64,000 nt of DNA, taken from the NCBI GenBank assembly GCA_026075535.2, contig AP026542.1, positions 6,448,001 to 6,512,000 of the forward strand. Direction: 5' to 3'. The position numbers were made by a program, and so were the translations under genes. Origin of the DNA: Tricholoma matsutake. Lineage: Eukaryota; Basidiomycota; Agaricomycetes; Agaricales; Tricholomataceae. The notes under the pieces were generated by a model, which saw only the letters and a list, made by a program, of their open reading frames with translations, searched no databases and had not been told where the DNA came from. This document shows, in pieces, positions 22,140 to 33,346 of this stretch; the stretch's first letter is position 1; every line of letters begins with the position of its first letter.

Positions 22140-22696
22140 GGCAAGCCACCTCTTTAAAAACCCTCATCCTCAATGGCGGCAAGAGCTCCCTTCCTTTCTT
22201 CTTCATCGAGTTCTCCTATGATTGCTCAGATCTTTGAGTAGGCTTCCTTGCCTTTATTCTTTGGGGATGGCTGGTCCTCGGTCCTCTTTTCCCCTTTCTT
22301 GTGTTTGGTTGCTCTGTGTCCGGGCTGGTGGCACACAAAGCACAACCCTTTCTTCATGTGTTTGATCCTCTCCTGATAGGAGAGTCAGTTGATCTCAAGT
22401 GGGGTCTCTTTTGCTTTAGAGCTTGGTAGCTTCCTCGTCAAAGCCTCCTGCAGCCTTCCTGTTATGGCTTTTGCTCTCCTCCACTGTCCATCATACTTGG
22501 AGGCAGCATTGATCATTCCTTCCAAGGTTGTCGGGATCGTTTCCATATTGAAAACTCTTTCAAGGAGCTTGGGGTTCAGCCCATCCATGAAGAGTTTGAT
22601 GAGGGTGGTGTCATCATTGATTCCCACCTTCTCTCACAGGATTCGGAACTGTGTTATGTAGTCCTCCAGGTCCTGTCCCTGCTTCAATGTTTTCAT
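22140..22696 (-). pseudogene. Gag C-terminal half, gypsy A2
   Basis: Segments GINDDTTLIKLFMDGLNPKL, ERVFNMETIP, ASKYDGQWRRAK and a zinc knuckle of CFVCHQPGHRATKH form (about 22320-22360) match A1. The frame is cut at 22697 by the KDZ insertion and resumes at 32762 with the capsid N-terminal half. Stops include TGA at 22386 (INQL region) and near 22636. Confidence 0.8.
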
Positions 22697-22704
22697 CTCT
22701 GTCC

Positions 22705-23279
22705 CAATAGTAGCTGGCATTATTATTAACAATCTATCAGTGCTAGTCAATAGGCCATTGTGCACAGTACTGATGGTTTTATTACAATGACATTGTAATA
22801 GATATCCAATAGATGTAGTAGATGTTATTGTTAATGATTGTTGATGATTGTAGATGGTACCACAACCAATTGTAATACATTGTTAATGATACTGGCAGGC
22901 ATTGTTAATCATTGTAAATGGTACTGGCACCCATTGTAATACATTGTTAATCATTGTAAATGGTACTGGGGCCCATTGTTAATCATTGTAAATGGTACTG
23001 CCACCCATTGTAATACATTGTTAATCATTGTAAATGGTACTGGGGCCCATTGTTAATCATTGTAAATGGTACTGCCACCCATTTTAATACATTGTTAATC
23101 ATTGTAAATGGTACTGCCACCCATTGTAATACATTGTTAATCATTGTAAATGGTACTGGGGCCCATTGTTAATCATTGTAACTGGTACTGCCACCCATTG
23201 TAATACATTGTTAATCATTGTAAATGGTACTGCCACCCATTGTTAATCATTGTAAATGGTACTGGAACTCATTGTTAAT
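22705..23279. repeat. Left terminal inverted repeat and subterminal repeats of KDZ
   Basis: The first 200 bp are the inverted complement of 32550-32753. From 22860 to 23279 the pattern CATTGTTAATCATTGTAAATGGTACTG, alternating with GCACCCATTGTAATA or GGGGCCCATTG, repeats about ten times with a period of roughly 37 or 70 bp. Such arrays are probably transposase-binding sites. Confidence 0.85.
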
Positions 23280-23868
23280 TAAGGTGTGACACGGGTCTGG
23301 GTCAACCCATGATATTTTGGTCATGGGTATGCATGGGTATGGGTATGGGTATGGGATTGCCATACCCAGGCAACACCGTACCCTTTTCCATGGTGTTACG
23401 GGTATGTGCGGGTATGCTGGTACCCAGATTTTGGTCAGGTGAGTGATCATCTGTGTTGAGATTTCGACTTTTTAATGACATATCATGGGAAAAACCCATG
23501 AGTCATGGTGACCTGACTCATGGGTTTACCACCTGTGATGAGATGCAAACATCTTTTTCAGCAAATTTCTATCAAATATCATGAAAAATAACAGTAAACA
23601 ATGCAGGAGTACTTTTTGATGACATATCCGCGAGTCAGGGTGACATGACTCGCTTTACCCCCCATGAGAAGATGCAAACATCTTTTTCTATCAAATATAA
23701 TGAAAAATATCAATACCCATGAATAACCATGGGTAACCCATGAATAACCATGGGTAACCCATGAAAACCCATGGTAACACTGTACCCCTACCCGTGTGGG
23801 TACAGTGTTCACGGGTATGGGTAGGGGTATAAGAAAATATACCTGAGGGTTACCCATGTCACACCTTA
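23280..23868. mobile_element. hAT-like MITE inside KDZ, TSD TTGTTAAT
   Basis: The 589-bp insert has inverted ends TAAGGTGTGACAYGGGT and perfect 8-bp duplications TTGTTAAT at 23272-23279 and 23869-23876. The inside is rich in CATGGGTA/TACCCATG repeats with no plausible ORF. A 56330-56480 segment in another MITE is closely related (GGGCAACACCGTACCCTTTT, GGATTTTGGTCAGGTGAGT). It is the youngest insert in this nest. Confidence 0.88.
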
Positions 23869-24054
23869 TTGTTAATGCTCATAAATTATATTTGAACTAT
23901 TGTAAACCATTGCTAATGAATAAATAGTATTTCACTCTATTTTAAGTCATAGCAGAAATGATTGCCAAACAAATGTGAGTATAATTCTAGTCTATTGGAT
24001 ACCACAAAGTATAATTAATGTGGATGTGTAGTTCGAGATCTGATAAATGTTAGT

Positions 24055-26222
24055 TTAATCTAAAAAAAAAAAGGACACCACATACTTTTTTGTGGCAGGC
24101 AATTCCTCGGTGTCAGCATCGTCAATCCCTCGCTTTTTCCCCTGATCCTCTCTGGCATCCAAAGCAATCTTCAGCTGGGCCAAAGTCCAACTAACATCCA
24201 CCACTGCTGTTTTAAAGCGAGGCAAATCAGAACCACCAGAAGAAGTATTACCTTGCATCCACCAAGCCAAAGCAAGAATAACAACAAGAAAGCCATTCAC
24301 TCCACCACATAACAGCTGTGACCATGAAGGGTCAGAAGGTATGAGTTGAGAGAGTTCATCGCTGTGCCAGCCTGGCTGAATAGCCTTCCACCATGCAAGC
24401 CAGCGATTGCCAAAATCTTTGATGTTCTTCAACTGTGGCATTTGATTGCCTTGTAACTGGTGACCATTCTTCAGCCATACTCCAATCTCACCAGGTCATT
24501 TCTTGGTATGCAAATGCTAGACATTACTACTATTAGATTGTGAATTGGTAATTAGCCTAGCACTTACAGTTTTTGGTGGGTTTTCAGTCTCGAACAGAAC
24601 CCAGTTTTTCAATAAATTGACCCAAAACTCTTCATCTGAAATCTTCTTCAAGAAAGGAAGAATAGCAATGACAGCACTGTCTGCTTTGTCGGCTGTAGGA
24701 AGTTGGGGTACAATGATAGCATCAATGGAAGGTGTGGAAGCAGAAGATGATATTGGTGATGGTGCACTTGGAATGGTTTTGGTTGCCTTCGTAACAGTTG
24801 ATTGGGTTGAATTTACAACATTAGAAGTCAGTGGAAATCCAGGTGATGATGCCCTTGTTGTGTTGCCAGCATTAGAATCAGCTCTTCATTTGCATTAGCC
24901 TCATAGTCACAGCAAATAAATATTGCTTACTTCATTTTCTTGCCCTTTCCCTTGTTTGATGATTGGATGATCAAATCCAAAGCCCCTTTACCCAATTCTA
25001 GTTCATGTAATAATTGTGTATTTCTTGCAATATTATGAGCTCGTTCCTTCTCATAATCAGAAAGTTTCACAGTAGATGCCGAAGGGGTAGTATCGACATC
25101 AGAAGATGCAGAAGGGGTAGTACTGACATCAGCAGGTGCAGGAGTGGCTTCATGTGAGAGACTTTCCAATGCTTGGGAATCACAAGTCTTCTTATCTATT
25201 GCAAACAATCAGCTCTGAATACTGGATGCTTTTAAGACTGTCACCATAAGCAGCTTCAAGAAACCTATCAAAGTGCGATAGAAAAACATCATTATATGAG
25301 CTTCCTAGAAACTGGTCCAATGATTGACCCTTTAATGTAGCTCCTTCATTTGAGCTATCAATTTGAAGGTTAGATTCATGAGAAACAATGGGTCGAGTCA
25401 CTTACACAAGAGTTTGAATGGCACCTCCCTCTTGAGGCATCGGTCCTCCCACAATGATCATACAAGCCCAACCTGTTTGCCTGGCGATATTCTTGGCAGC
25501 ATCTTCAATTGTACGAGGGAGCATGTCAATATGGCTATTGCAAACTAAAATATGATTCAAGTCATTATGGCCCAGATTTGTAACACTTACCCTTGTAGTA
25601 TGCGATTGGGATTATCGCCTTCACTATCCATGGACTTATACTCCTGCTGAAACTCTTCTACCTTTTCCTTGGTTGTTTCATCAGCTGAATTGTACCATTC
25701 CTGCATCTTCTGGTTATGAAAGGTGAAGCGATCATGATGTGTAAACTCCTTAGTCAGATTGGCTTCTTTATGTGCTTCCCACACAGTGTTGAACTTCGGT
25801 TTAAGCTCTTCTCCATATAACTTTGCAAATGCTTGCCAGGGATGTAACAGTCGTGAAGTGCTCTTGAGATTTAGAACCTTTCAAGTGCCAGAACCTGAAC
25901 TCGAACCACGACTCTTATTATAAATCCAATTGTGAATTTGCTGCCCAATATTATCATATGCCAAACAAAAATATATAAGTGTTGGACAACTTACCTTTTC
26001 AGTTGACTTGAGCTTGGAGAGTTTTGCATGCTCCTCATTTCCTTTTGCAAACTCTATCTCCTTAGCAGATGGGGCATTGGCAGGCCATTTGTCATGGAAG
26101 TCTTCATAAGCTTTAGCAAGAAAGGTGGGAACTGTTTTACTCTCCTGTGCTTCTCGAAACCCTGCAAGCAGGTTGTAAAGCCAGGCATGCTGCTCAGGAG
26201 TCGTCCAAGCTGCTTTTGGCAT
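24055..26222 (-). CDS. KDZ-associated accessory protein (unknown function), multi-exon
   Basis: The start is MPKAAWTTPEQHAWLYNLLA at 26222, followed by exon pieces at 25881-26220 (FLAKAYEDFHDKWPAN, QQIHNWIYNKSRG), 25590-25870 (LLHPWQAFAKLYGEELKPKF, VWEAHKEANLTKEF), 25190-25550 (MLPRTIEDAAKNIARQTG, VGGPMPQEGG), 24927-25190 (Ser/Thr-rich then KLSDYEKERAHNIARNTQ) and 24055-24441 (FGNRWLAWWKAIQPGWHSDE, SWSQLLCGGVNGFLVVILAL). Proteins of this WTTPEQ..HPWQAY..WWxxxQPxW type recur next to KDZ transposases in mushrooms. I know no enzymatic function; it may bind DNA or regulate transposition. It is divergent from the other two genes. Confidence 0.7.
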
Positions 26223-26287
26223 GGTAGTGCAAACCGCAAAGAAATTTGGCAATGTGCAATGTGACAAACAAGGCAGACCCACATGAC

Positions 26288-26600
26288 TGTGTTTTGCAGC
26301 CAAGTGAAGTGGCCTTACTGCAATGATGGTTTTGCAATTAAAATATATTCTAAATAGATTAACCATCTGTACACTACTACATTGACAGTACATATAGGCA
26401 TGAAAGATCTTATGGGACATAAGTGTTCACAGAACTTGGCATAGATAAGTCCCCAGCATCGTTGGTCCAGCTGAAGTGGTGGTTTTGCAATTAAAATATA
26501 TTCTAAATAGATTAACCATCTGTATAGTACTACATTGACAGTACATATAGGCATGAAAGATCTTATGGGACATAAGTGTTCACAGAACTCATTATAGATA
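26288..26600. repeat. Tandem duplication of about 153 bp
   Basis: The segment GTGGTTTTGCAATTAAAATATATTC..GACATAAGTGTTCACAGAACT occurs twice with an offset of 153 bases (26327 and 26480), just upstream of the accessory gene start, so it duplicates part of its presumed promoter. Confidence 0.8.
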
Positions 26601-26682
26601 AGTCTGTACTGTAGATCAACATGTCACCATCGACATACTACCGTTGACACATCATTGTCGATGATGACGATGTGACAGTGGG

Positions 26683-27430
26683 ACAGGGTGGTTAGAAAGG
26701 TTGTCTGGGAGGAGGTGTGGGTTGTCACTGGGGTTTGCAGGCCTGTACTGCCGATGGACATGCCACCATCGACAAAAAAAAATGTTGTCAGCATGTCGAT
26801 GACAATGACAATGATGACGACGATGATGTGGCAGTGGGACTGGGTGGTTAGAAAGGTTGTCTGGGAGGAGAGGTGTGGGTTGTCGCTGGGGTTTTCAGGC
26901 CTGTACTGCCAATGGACATGTCACCATCGACAAAAAAAAATGTTGTCGGCACGTCGACGACAACGACAACGACAATGTGGCAGTGGGACTGGGTGGTTAG
27001 AAAGGTCATCTGGGAGGAGAGGTGTGGGTTGTCGCTGGGGTTTTCAGGCCTGTACTGCCAATGGACATGTCACCGTCGACAAAAAAAAATGTTGTCGGCA
27101 TGTCAACAATGATGATGACAACGACAATGTGGCAGTGGGACTGGGTGGTTAGAAAGGTCGTCTGGGAGGAGAGGTGTGGGTTGTTGCTGGGGTTTTCAGG
27201 CCTGTACTGCCAGTGGACATGTCACCATTGACAAAAAAAAATGTTGTTGGCACGTCATTGACGACGATGACGATGTGGCAGTGGGACTGGGTGGTTAGAA
27301 AGGTCGTCTGGGAGGAGGTGTGGGTTGTTGCTGGGGTTTGCAGTCCTGTACCACCAAGCAAAATGTCACTGTCGACATGCCACCATCGACATGTCATCAT
27401 TGACCAACGACGATTTGGCAGTGAAACAGG
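26683..27430. repeat. 150-bp minisatellite, five copies, inside KDZ
   Basis: The landmark TGGGTGGTTAGAAAGG recurs at 26685, 26841, 26990, 27142 and 27288 (spacing 156, 149, 152, 146). Each unit also holds CTGGGAGGAG, GGCCTGTACTGCC, GACATGTCACC and an A8-9 run followed by TGTTGTCG. It sits between the divergent accessory gene and the dioxygenase-like gene. Cys/Trp-rich open segments on the plus strand are by-products of the repeat. Confidence 0.9.
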
Positions 27431-27842
27431 ATGGTTAGGGGTATGGAACAGGGGGGACAGGGGCATGCCATCGATGTTGTAGTAGCTGTCTGTGTGCTAG
27501 TCATTGTCAAAGTTGTCATTTGAGGAGGTTTTGCAGCGGGACTAGCCACCATTGTTGGCAGCGATACAAAAGTCACAAAAGGGGCCCTTGATGACTTGCC
27601 TGGCTAGTAATGAGCCATCTGGCACATGCTACAGCTACAGCTACCACTGGGCAAGTGAAACCCGGATGTCCAGAGGAATTGCTTGGACCACACGCAGTGG
27701 TGCTGCAGCCTTCACAGGCCAAGATGGACGTGGCAGTTACAGGGCAGCCATGATGCATAGCCACATCATAGCCACATCATAGCCACATCGTTGCCGACCA
27801 CTTGCGCCACATCTAATCGCCAAACCTACCTGCTGATCGACA

Positions 27843-29417
27843 ATGTCCAGGAATCGGAAAGCAAAAGTTGAGCAATCTGCAATCTTTGCCACTGTAGAGG
27901 AAGATCCTGATCTTCTCGATCTTCTGGAAATTGCGACATCCCCTGCTAGAAAAGCAATCTTTATCGCCCACCTTTGCAAATCCCTGCCTGGTGCTTTTGA
28001 TCAGTTTGAGGGCAAGGAGCCTGCACAGCTGTTTGACATCTTCACCACCTGGTTTGGCAACTATGACCAGTCCCATACCCCCTTTCATCACATCAGTGGT
28101 GCATTATACCAGCAGCAGCAATACTTCCTGCAGAACCGATTCAGAAAGAGGCAATTCAGTACCTCAATCAGTTTGGATTGGACCGATGATGACAAGTCAG
28201 CCTTTCTGGGCAAGATCCGAGTCGTATATGTTTCCAAGCTCAAAACCCCCTATCCACCCAAATACCACTGGATGGTGGAATCTTTGGCAATTGAGCAGAG
28301 ATGGAAGGGGTACATCGAAACAGGAAAGCAGCCCGATCCCAGGCACAAGTGATATCCTTTATTTTTTGTTGATCCTAAGAAACTTCAGGGGGATTTTGGA
28401 GAGCAGGATACTGTTATTGTCTACAATAAGAGAACACAGGAGCTGGTGATGGTTATCATTCGGAATTTTGTTGGCCATCCAGCACTTCTTTGTTGCATGG
28501 AAGATATCATCAAAGATAATGTAAAGTATCGCAAGAGCATGCAAGTAAGCATTTTGTTCTAATATTCATTATCTTGATTCAGCCTTTTTTTAGCTTGCTG
28601 ATCCAGGCAGCATTGTTCAGACTGGAGTTTCTGCTGGAGCACGAAGCAAGCCTACGATTGGTTGGGTCAAAAATATCAAGTCAAAGAAGCTGTCCAATCA
28701 ATTTGTCGATCGTCTTGATGAGAGGACTGCCCATGCTTTCTCTCTTCTGTGGATGCTTATTCGCAGATGACTTCCCGATGAGCTATCAGATGATATCCTC
28801 ACTTGGCTTGCTGAGACTGGGATTTATTGGATGAACAAGAAGATTGTTGGGGGCTTTGAGGAGAATAGTGTTAAAGGGGAGTTAGAGTTGGAAATTGGAG
28901 AAGAATCATTCAATTTTGAATGGGCAGAGCTTGCTCCTCCTTCAGGTGCAATGGCTGCAAAATATTCTAGGCATTTACCACCAGTTATATTACAGCTTCT
29001 CCTGACTAACAATGTTTCTCTTCTAGGTTTGTTCATCAAGAGGTCAATCAGCCACATAAGTTTGCTACTGCCTGGATGATATCGAGGACTTTAAGAGAAG
29101 ATCAGGGTGGCCACTTCTACAACTGTAAGTATGGTATTCGGGCCAAAGGAGGTAATGATACAATCGTTGCATGGGATCCCTCACATTTTCATGGTACAAG
29201 CCTCCAAGATTACCCTCCCGAGACAGATGCCATTTCTCAATACAACCAGGTTGGGCTTGCTATTGTTACTCCAAATCGGATTCCAGGGCTTTGGAAGAAA
29301 TATGCTATAGAGCAGGCAGCTTTAGATGAGATGTTAGAGAGTATAGTGTCAGATGATGAAGAGCCTGAGGAGGGTGACGAGAGGGGTGACTCGGATGGGG
29401 GCTTTGAGTCAGTTTAG
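27843..29417 (+). CDS. TET/JBP-like 2-oxoglutarate Fe(II) dioxygenase (putative), KDZ cargo
   Basis: Start [15 protein letters not shown] at 27843. Exons run to about 28348, then 28394-28542 ([20 protein letters not shown]), 28592-28970 ([35 protein letters not shown]) and 29031-29417 ([67 protein letters not shown]), ending in an acidic tail. The layout GG-x-F..YGIR..VxWxPxxxHGTSL resembles the oxygenase core of fungal TET/JBP proteins; candidate iron ligands are the H-x-E in VHQE and the His of HGTSL. TET enzymes oxidise 5-methylcytosine in DNA. A TGA at 28766 (IRR-stop-LPDE) and a GC donor near 28971 suggest mild decay. Function is inferred from pattern and KDZ context. Confidence 0.55.
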
Positions 29418-29458
29418 TTTGTCTTTGTTTTTTTGTGTACCTCATTACTTTTGCAACC

Positions 29459-32298
29459 ATGCCACCGAAGCAGAAAGACAATAGCTCAGTATCATCTGCT
29501 GGATCAACTGCAAAACAAACAAAACCAGCCTTTCGTACACCTACCACTGCCAGTTCTGGCTTAACCACAGTGGGGGCAGCAACATCAAAGAAAAATCAGA
29601 TTGTCACTTTACGAACTAGTGCTAGTGGTCATCATGGATATCAAACACAAGACATAGATTCTCCATCTGCATCTCCCACTCCTAATGATTGCTTTACACC
29701 CTTGTCTGAAGCAGCAGCCTTGGATTCTACTTCTGGATTGTTTACCGATATTCAAACAGCAGAAAGTGACGATGTATCTCCTGGAAAGCCTAAACTCAAG
29801 AAAAAGAATACAACAACAGTAAGAGTACAATTGCTTTATAATGACATCATACTTAATTATATTTGTAGTCAAAACTTCAGGATTGGCTTTCATATTGTCA
29901 AGCCTGTTTACTTGAGCTGCTTTGGCATGATGGTCTGGCTAGCCATTTAGGCCATGACACTTGTTTTAGTTGTCAACAACAAACCAATGCCAGCTGGAAA
30001 TGTCTAGATTGTATTGATGGTGGTTTACTGCGATGCAGAGGTTGTTTGCTTGCTGCCCATGCTTCACACCCTCTACATCGGATCGAGGTAAATATAGTTA
30101 TTACCATTATCAATTTTTCAATGCTGATAAAACCTAGCAATGGAATGGATTCTATTTTTGCAGGTCTTCTCTTCATGAAGCAGGACTTCACATCCAACTG
30201 GGGCATGATGGTGCCAAATGCATTTCACCAATATCTGGGCCTCCTGCATTCACTGTAACAGATCTGTCTGGTGTTCATTGTGTTGCAGTGGACTTCTGTG
30301 ACTGCCGCCGAAATGGAATTGTCCCTCATCATATACAGCTTTTACGAGCAGGGTGGTTTCCAGCAACATTTAATCGGCCCCAAAATGCCTTTACCTTTCG
30401 CTGTCTCGATTTCTACCAAGAGTTGACTCTACAAGGCAAAGTAAATGCATATGACTTTTGCCACACAGTCCTTTGCCTCACAGATAGTCTTGAGCTTGAG
30501 CAAACTCCTGTCGGTTTTGATTTTCCTAATGATGATTATGCCATGCTTATTGTAAGTTCCTTTTTAGAATCGCCTATCTGAGTTCCGACAGGCTATTCGC
30601 ATATGGCGCCATCTTCTAATGCTCAAACAATCAGGCCGCAGACATTGTTCTGAAGGTGCCTTGTCAACTTCACATGGTGAACTGGCTATCGAATGTCCTG
30701 CCTGCCCCCATCCTGGACGAAACCTACCTGATAATTGGAATGTCGCAGATCCAAAGCAGTAAGCACTATTCTCAATGGTGATTCAGCCCTAATATATGAC
30801 TTGTAGATATTTGTATACACAATTTCTGGCAGTTGATAGAAACTTTAAACTGCGATTGAAGGAGCGTGGAATAAATGATCCAGAACTTGCTCCTGGGTGG
30901 GCATATTTTGTTGAGGAAGGAGACTATCAAGCATTTATCAGAAACTTTATTGACCAGCCAGAGGTATGTGTGTGTGATGCCAGTTTTATAGTGGATCTAA
31001 TATCTGCCAAGATTAACACATGTCAGTCAGAGCATGATGCATTGGTGCGGGCAGCTATTTGTTCTACACCAGGATATAAGGTTACTGGTGTTATACTTGT
31101 TATTTGTCCCCGCCATGGTCTTATTCGCAGAAATGGAGTTGGTGATCTGCAAAAAGGAGAACGGTATAGTGCACTATAATTATCATTTGTTGAATGGATG
31201 TTGATTGTCCAATAGATTCTGCAATATTGACTATGTAATCTTATCGTCAATCAAGGGAGAAGCCTTTTCCTGCATTGTTTTGACTTATGATATTGGATGC
31301 CAATACTCCAAAAAATTTGACCAATGGATGTCCAAGTTTTCACCAGAGCTGCAGCTGAGTAAAGGAACTATTATTGAGTTTGGAGTCCCTAGTTGGCATA
31401 TCAATGCTCATGGTCCTGATTGTCAGGCAGATTTTGGACTTGGCTTTCAGGATGGAGTTGGGTGTACTTGTGGTGAAGAAGTTGAGAGTACATGGGCCAG
31501 GACTAATCCTTTGGGTCCAAGTACACAGGAGATGGGTCCAGGTGCCCGTCACAAGACTTTGAATGATCAATGGGGTGGTTTGAATTTTTGGAGAATACTT
31601 GTTTTCCATGAGTTTTTTTTTTTTGTGTGTTTCTTCAATAAGCTATTACCATATTTATAATAGGTCAAGAATTTTTATGCCACTTAAAAAAAGGCAGTTG
31701 TAATGCATGCAAAGCACCAGCAGCTGTTTGATCAATTTTCAGCAACTTTCTGACCAGCTATGATTACTGATTGGCAAGCAATGATTAATGTTTGGAAGGA
31801 AGACCATTCAAAACCAAATCCATATTTGGAACCAGGACGATGTAAGTAGAAATTTGTCTTCTTGCAATAAGGTTTTTAATGTTATGTCAGCAAGCACTAC
31901 TTTACAAGATGTGTGGCTTGAACTCACCAAAGAAGATTCAACTTCAGCTGCTCTGGGAGAAGTTGCAACTCATGAGATAAGTTTAACAACTTTTCTTACA
32001 ACTGGACTAGAACTTGAAGAATGGCAGTATGCAATTTTAATTTGTTTGGCTAATATCTTCTCTAACTTGTTTGATTCAAGATGCATTATCACTGGAAACA
32101 GAATGGGGTCATCGGTATAGCCATTTGATCACTGATAAAAATTCTAATGCAATAGGTCCCTTGAAATCCAAGACTATGAATAATCCAGAAAGTAATGGAT
32201 CAAGCAATCAGAAGGAGGATGAAGAGGATGAGGATGAGATGGAGGATGAAGAAGTTGAAAAGGATGACAATTATGATCCATTTGAATTAGATGACTGA
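29459..32298 (+). CDS. KDZ transposase with CxC2-like cysteine cluster
   Basis: Start MPPKQKDNSSVSS at 29459, Ser/Thr-rich N-terminus, then a Cys cluster (HDTCFSCQQ..CLDC..CRGC..HASHPLH, 29950-30085). The core follows: GLHIQLGHDG, VDFCDCR, QLLRAGWFPATF (30340), CPACPHPGRNLP (30700), YLYTQFLAVDRNFKLRLKER (30810), VILSSIKGEAFS, LTYDIGCQYSKKFDQWM (31285), WHINAHGPDCQ, GVGCTCGEEVESTWA (31460) and STQEMGPGARHKTLND. Introns of about 45-75 bases have GT/AG borders, for example after HRIE at 30089. Candidate catalytic residues are Asp in AVDRNF, Asp in TYDIG and Glu in GEEVE; the usual D of TDGE is Cys here. It excises and inserts the element. An acidic tail ends at 32298. Confidence 0.88.
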
Positions 32299-32319
32299 TG
32301 TTGAGTTAACAATATGATT

Positions 32320-32753
32320 TACCATTAGCAATAGGCCCCAGTACCATTTACGATGATTAACAATGGATTACAATGGATGCCAGTACCATTTACAATTATT
32401 AACAATGGGCCCCAGTACCATTTACAATGATTAACAATGTATTACAATGGGTGGCAGTAACAATGTATTACAATGATTAACAATGGGCCCCAGTACCATT
32501 TACAATGATTAACAATGTATTACAGTGGGTGCCAGTACCATTTACAATGATTAACAATGCCTGCCAGTATCATTAACAATGTATTACAATTGGTTGTGGT
32601 ACCATCTACAATCATCAACAATCATTAACAATAACATCTACTACATCTATCGGATATCTATTACAATGTCATTGTAATAAAACCATCAGTACTGTGCACA
32701 ATGGCCTATCGACTAGCACTGATAGATTGTTAACAATAATGCCAGCCACAACT
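32320..32753. repeat. Right subterminal repeats and terminal inverted repeat of KDZ
   Basis: Inverse of the left end: repeated CAGTACCATTTACAATGATTAACAATG units at 32335-32560, then a 200-bp terminal inverted repeat to GGCATTATTGTTAACAATC (inverted). It has fewer units than the left end. Confidence 0.85.
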
Positions 32754-32761
32754 CTCTGTCC

Positions 32762-33300
32762 TGGCTCTGCCAGCTTCGTTGATCGGTGTGAACGCTGTCT
32801 TGAGCGTCACTTCAAAGGTAGACCAGGTTCCTAGGTCTTCCTTCTCTGCCCAAGTCTGTGCCCAGGGTGCAGCGGTTCCTCCGTTCATGAAGGACAATGC
32901 AAAGATGATTTTCTTCTCGTCAGTGTTGTAGATTCCATGGTTCACTCTCAAATAGAGTTTCACTTCTTGTAAGAACTTCACAGTTCTAGTTCGGTCCCCT
33001 GTGAAGTCGGAGGGGGTTCATATTCTGATCTCCTTGGTCGATGCGGTGGGTTCGGTAGACATGTTGGTGTTGTCATTGGATAGGGAGAATGGATCTCATT
33101 CTGGGGTTCCTTCTTTATCAAAAGATCTAAAATCCTCTTCATCAAGGTATCGGGGTTCTTTGTCACTGGTTCTCCTTGAGAACCACTTCTGTGCTGGTTC
33201 CGAGTATCATACTAGCCGACCCTGGTATCTATACCATGGGGTTCTTCCTGATGATGATGCTCCAGTTGGAGGTCTGTCTGGGCTTTGTCTGAAAGATGTT
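32762..33300 (-). pseudogene. Gag N-terminal half, gypsy A2
   Basis: Continuation of gag beyond the KDZ insert: KFLQEVKLYLRVNHGIYNTD, WAQTWAEKEDLGTWSTFEV and FTPINEAGRARTE match A1. Upstream TGA codons at about 33105 and 33210 lie at the same places as in A1, so they predate the split of the copies or are read through. The presumed start ATG at 33298 is changed to ACA. Confidence 0.8.
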
Positions 33301-33346
33301 GTGTCTGCACCTAGGTAGGTGGACTTCGTAGATCAGCTTGACCTTT

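Larger units (their letters stand above)
22705..32753 (+). mobile_element. KDZ DNA transposon with TET/JBP-like gene, TSD CTCTGTCC
   Basis: A 10-kb insert in gag of gypsy A2, bounded by CTCTGTCC at 22697-22704 and 32754-32761. Ends are inverted repeats: GTAGCTGGCATTATTATTAA at the left and, inverted, GTGGCTGGCATTATTGTTAA at the right, continuing through about 200 bp (CAATCTATCAGTGCTAGTC, GGCCATTGTGCACAGTACTG). Then come subterminal repeats of TTAATCATTGTAAATGGTAC. It contains a divergent accessory gene, a minisatellite, a 2OG-dioxygenase-like gene and a KDZ transposase. Cargo and transposase match the KDZ-TET/JBP transposons described in mushroom genomes. Confidence 0.92.

Noticed and set aside
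22860..23279. Regularly spaced short repeats resembling a CRISPR array
   Set aside because: Spacers are not unique, the context is a eukaryotic transposon end, and the same units occur inverted at the other end; these are subterminal repeats.
24545..24898. Plus-strand ORF opposite the KDZ accessory gene
   Set aside because: Antisense to exons whose minus-strand reading matches a recurrent KDZ-associated protein; its composition reflects that gene.
26688..27482. Cys/Trp-rich repeated open frames on the plus strand
   Set aside because: They follow the 150-bp minisatellite in different frames from unit to unit and have no start context or domain; they are by-products of the repeat.
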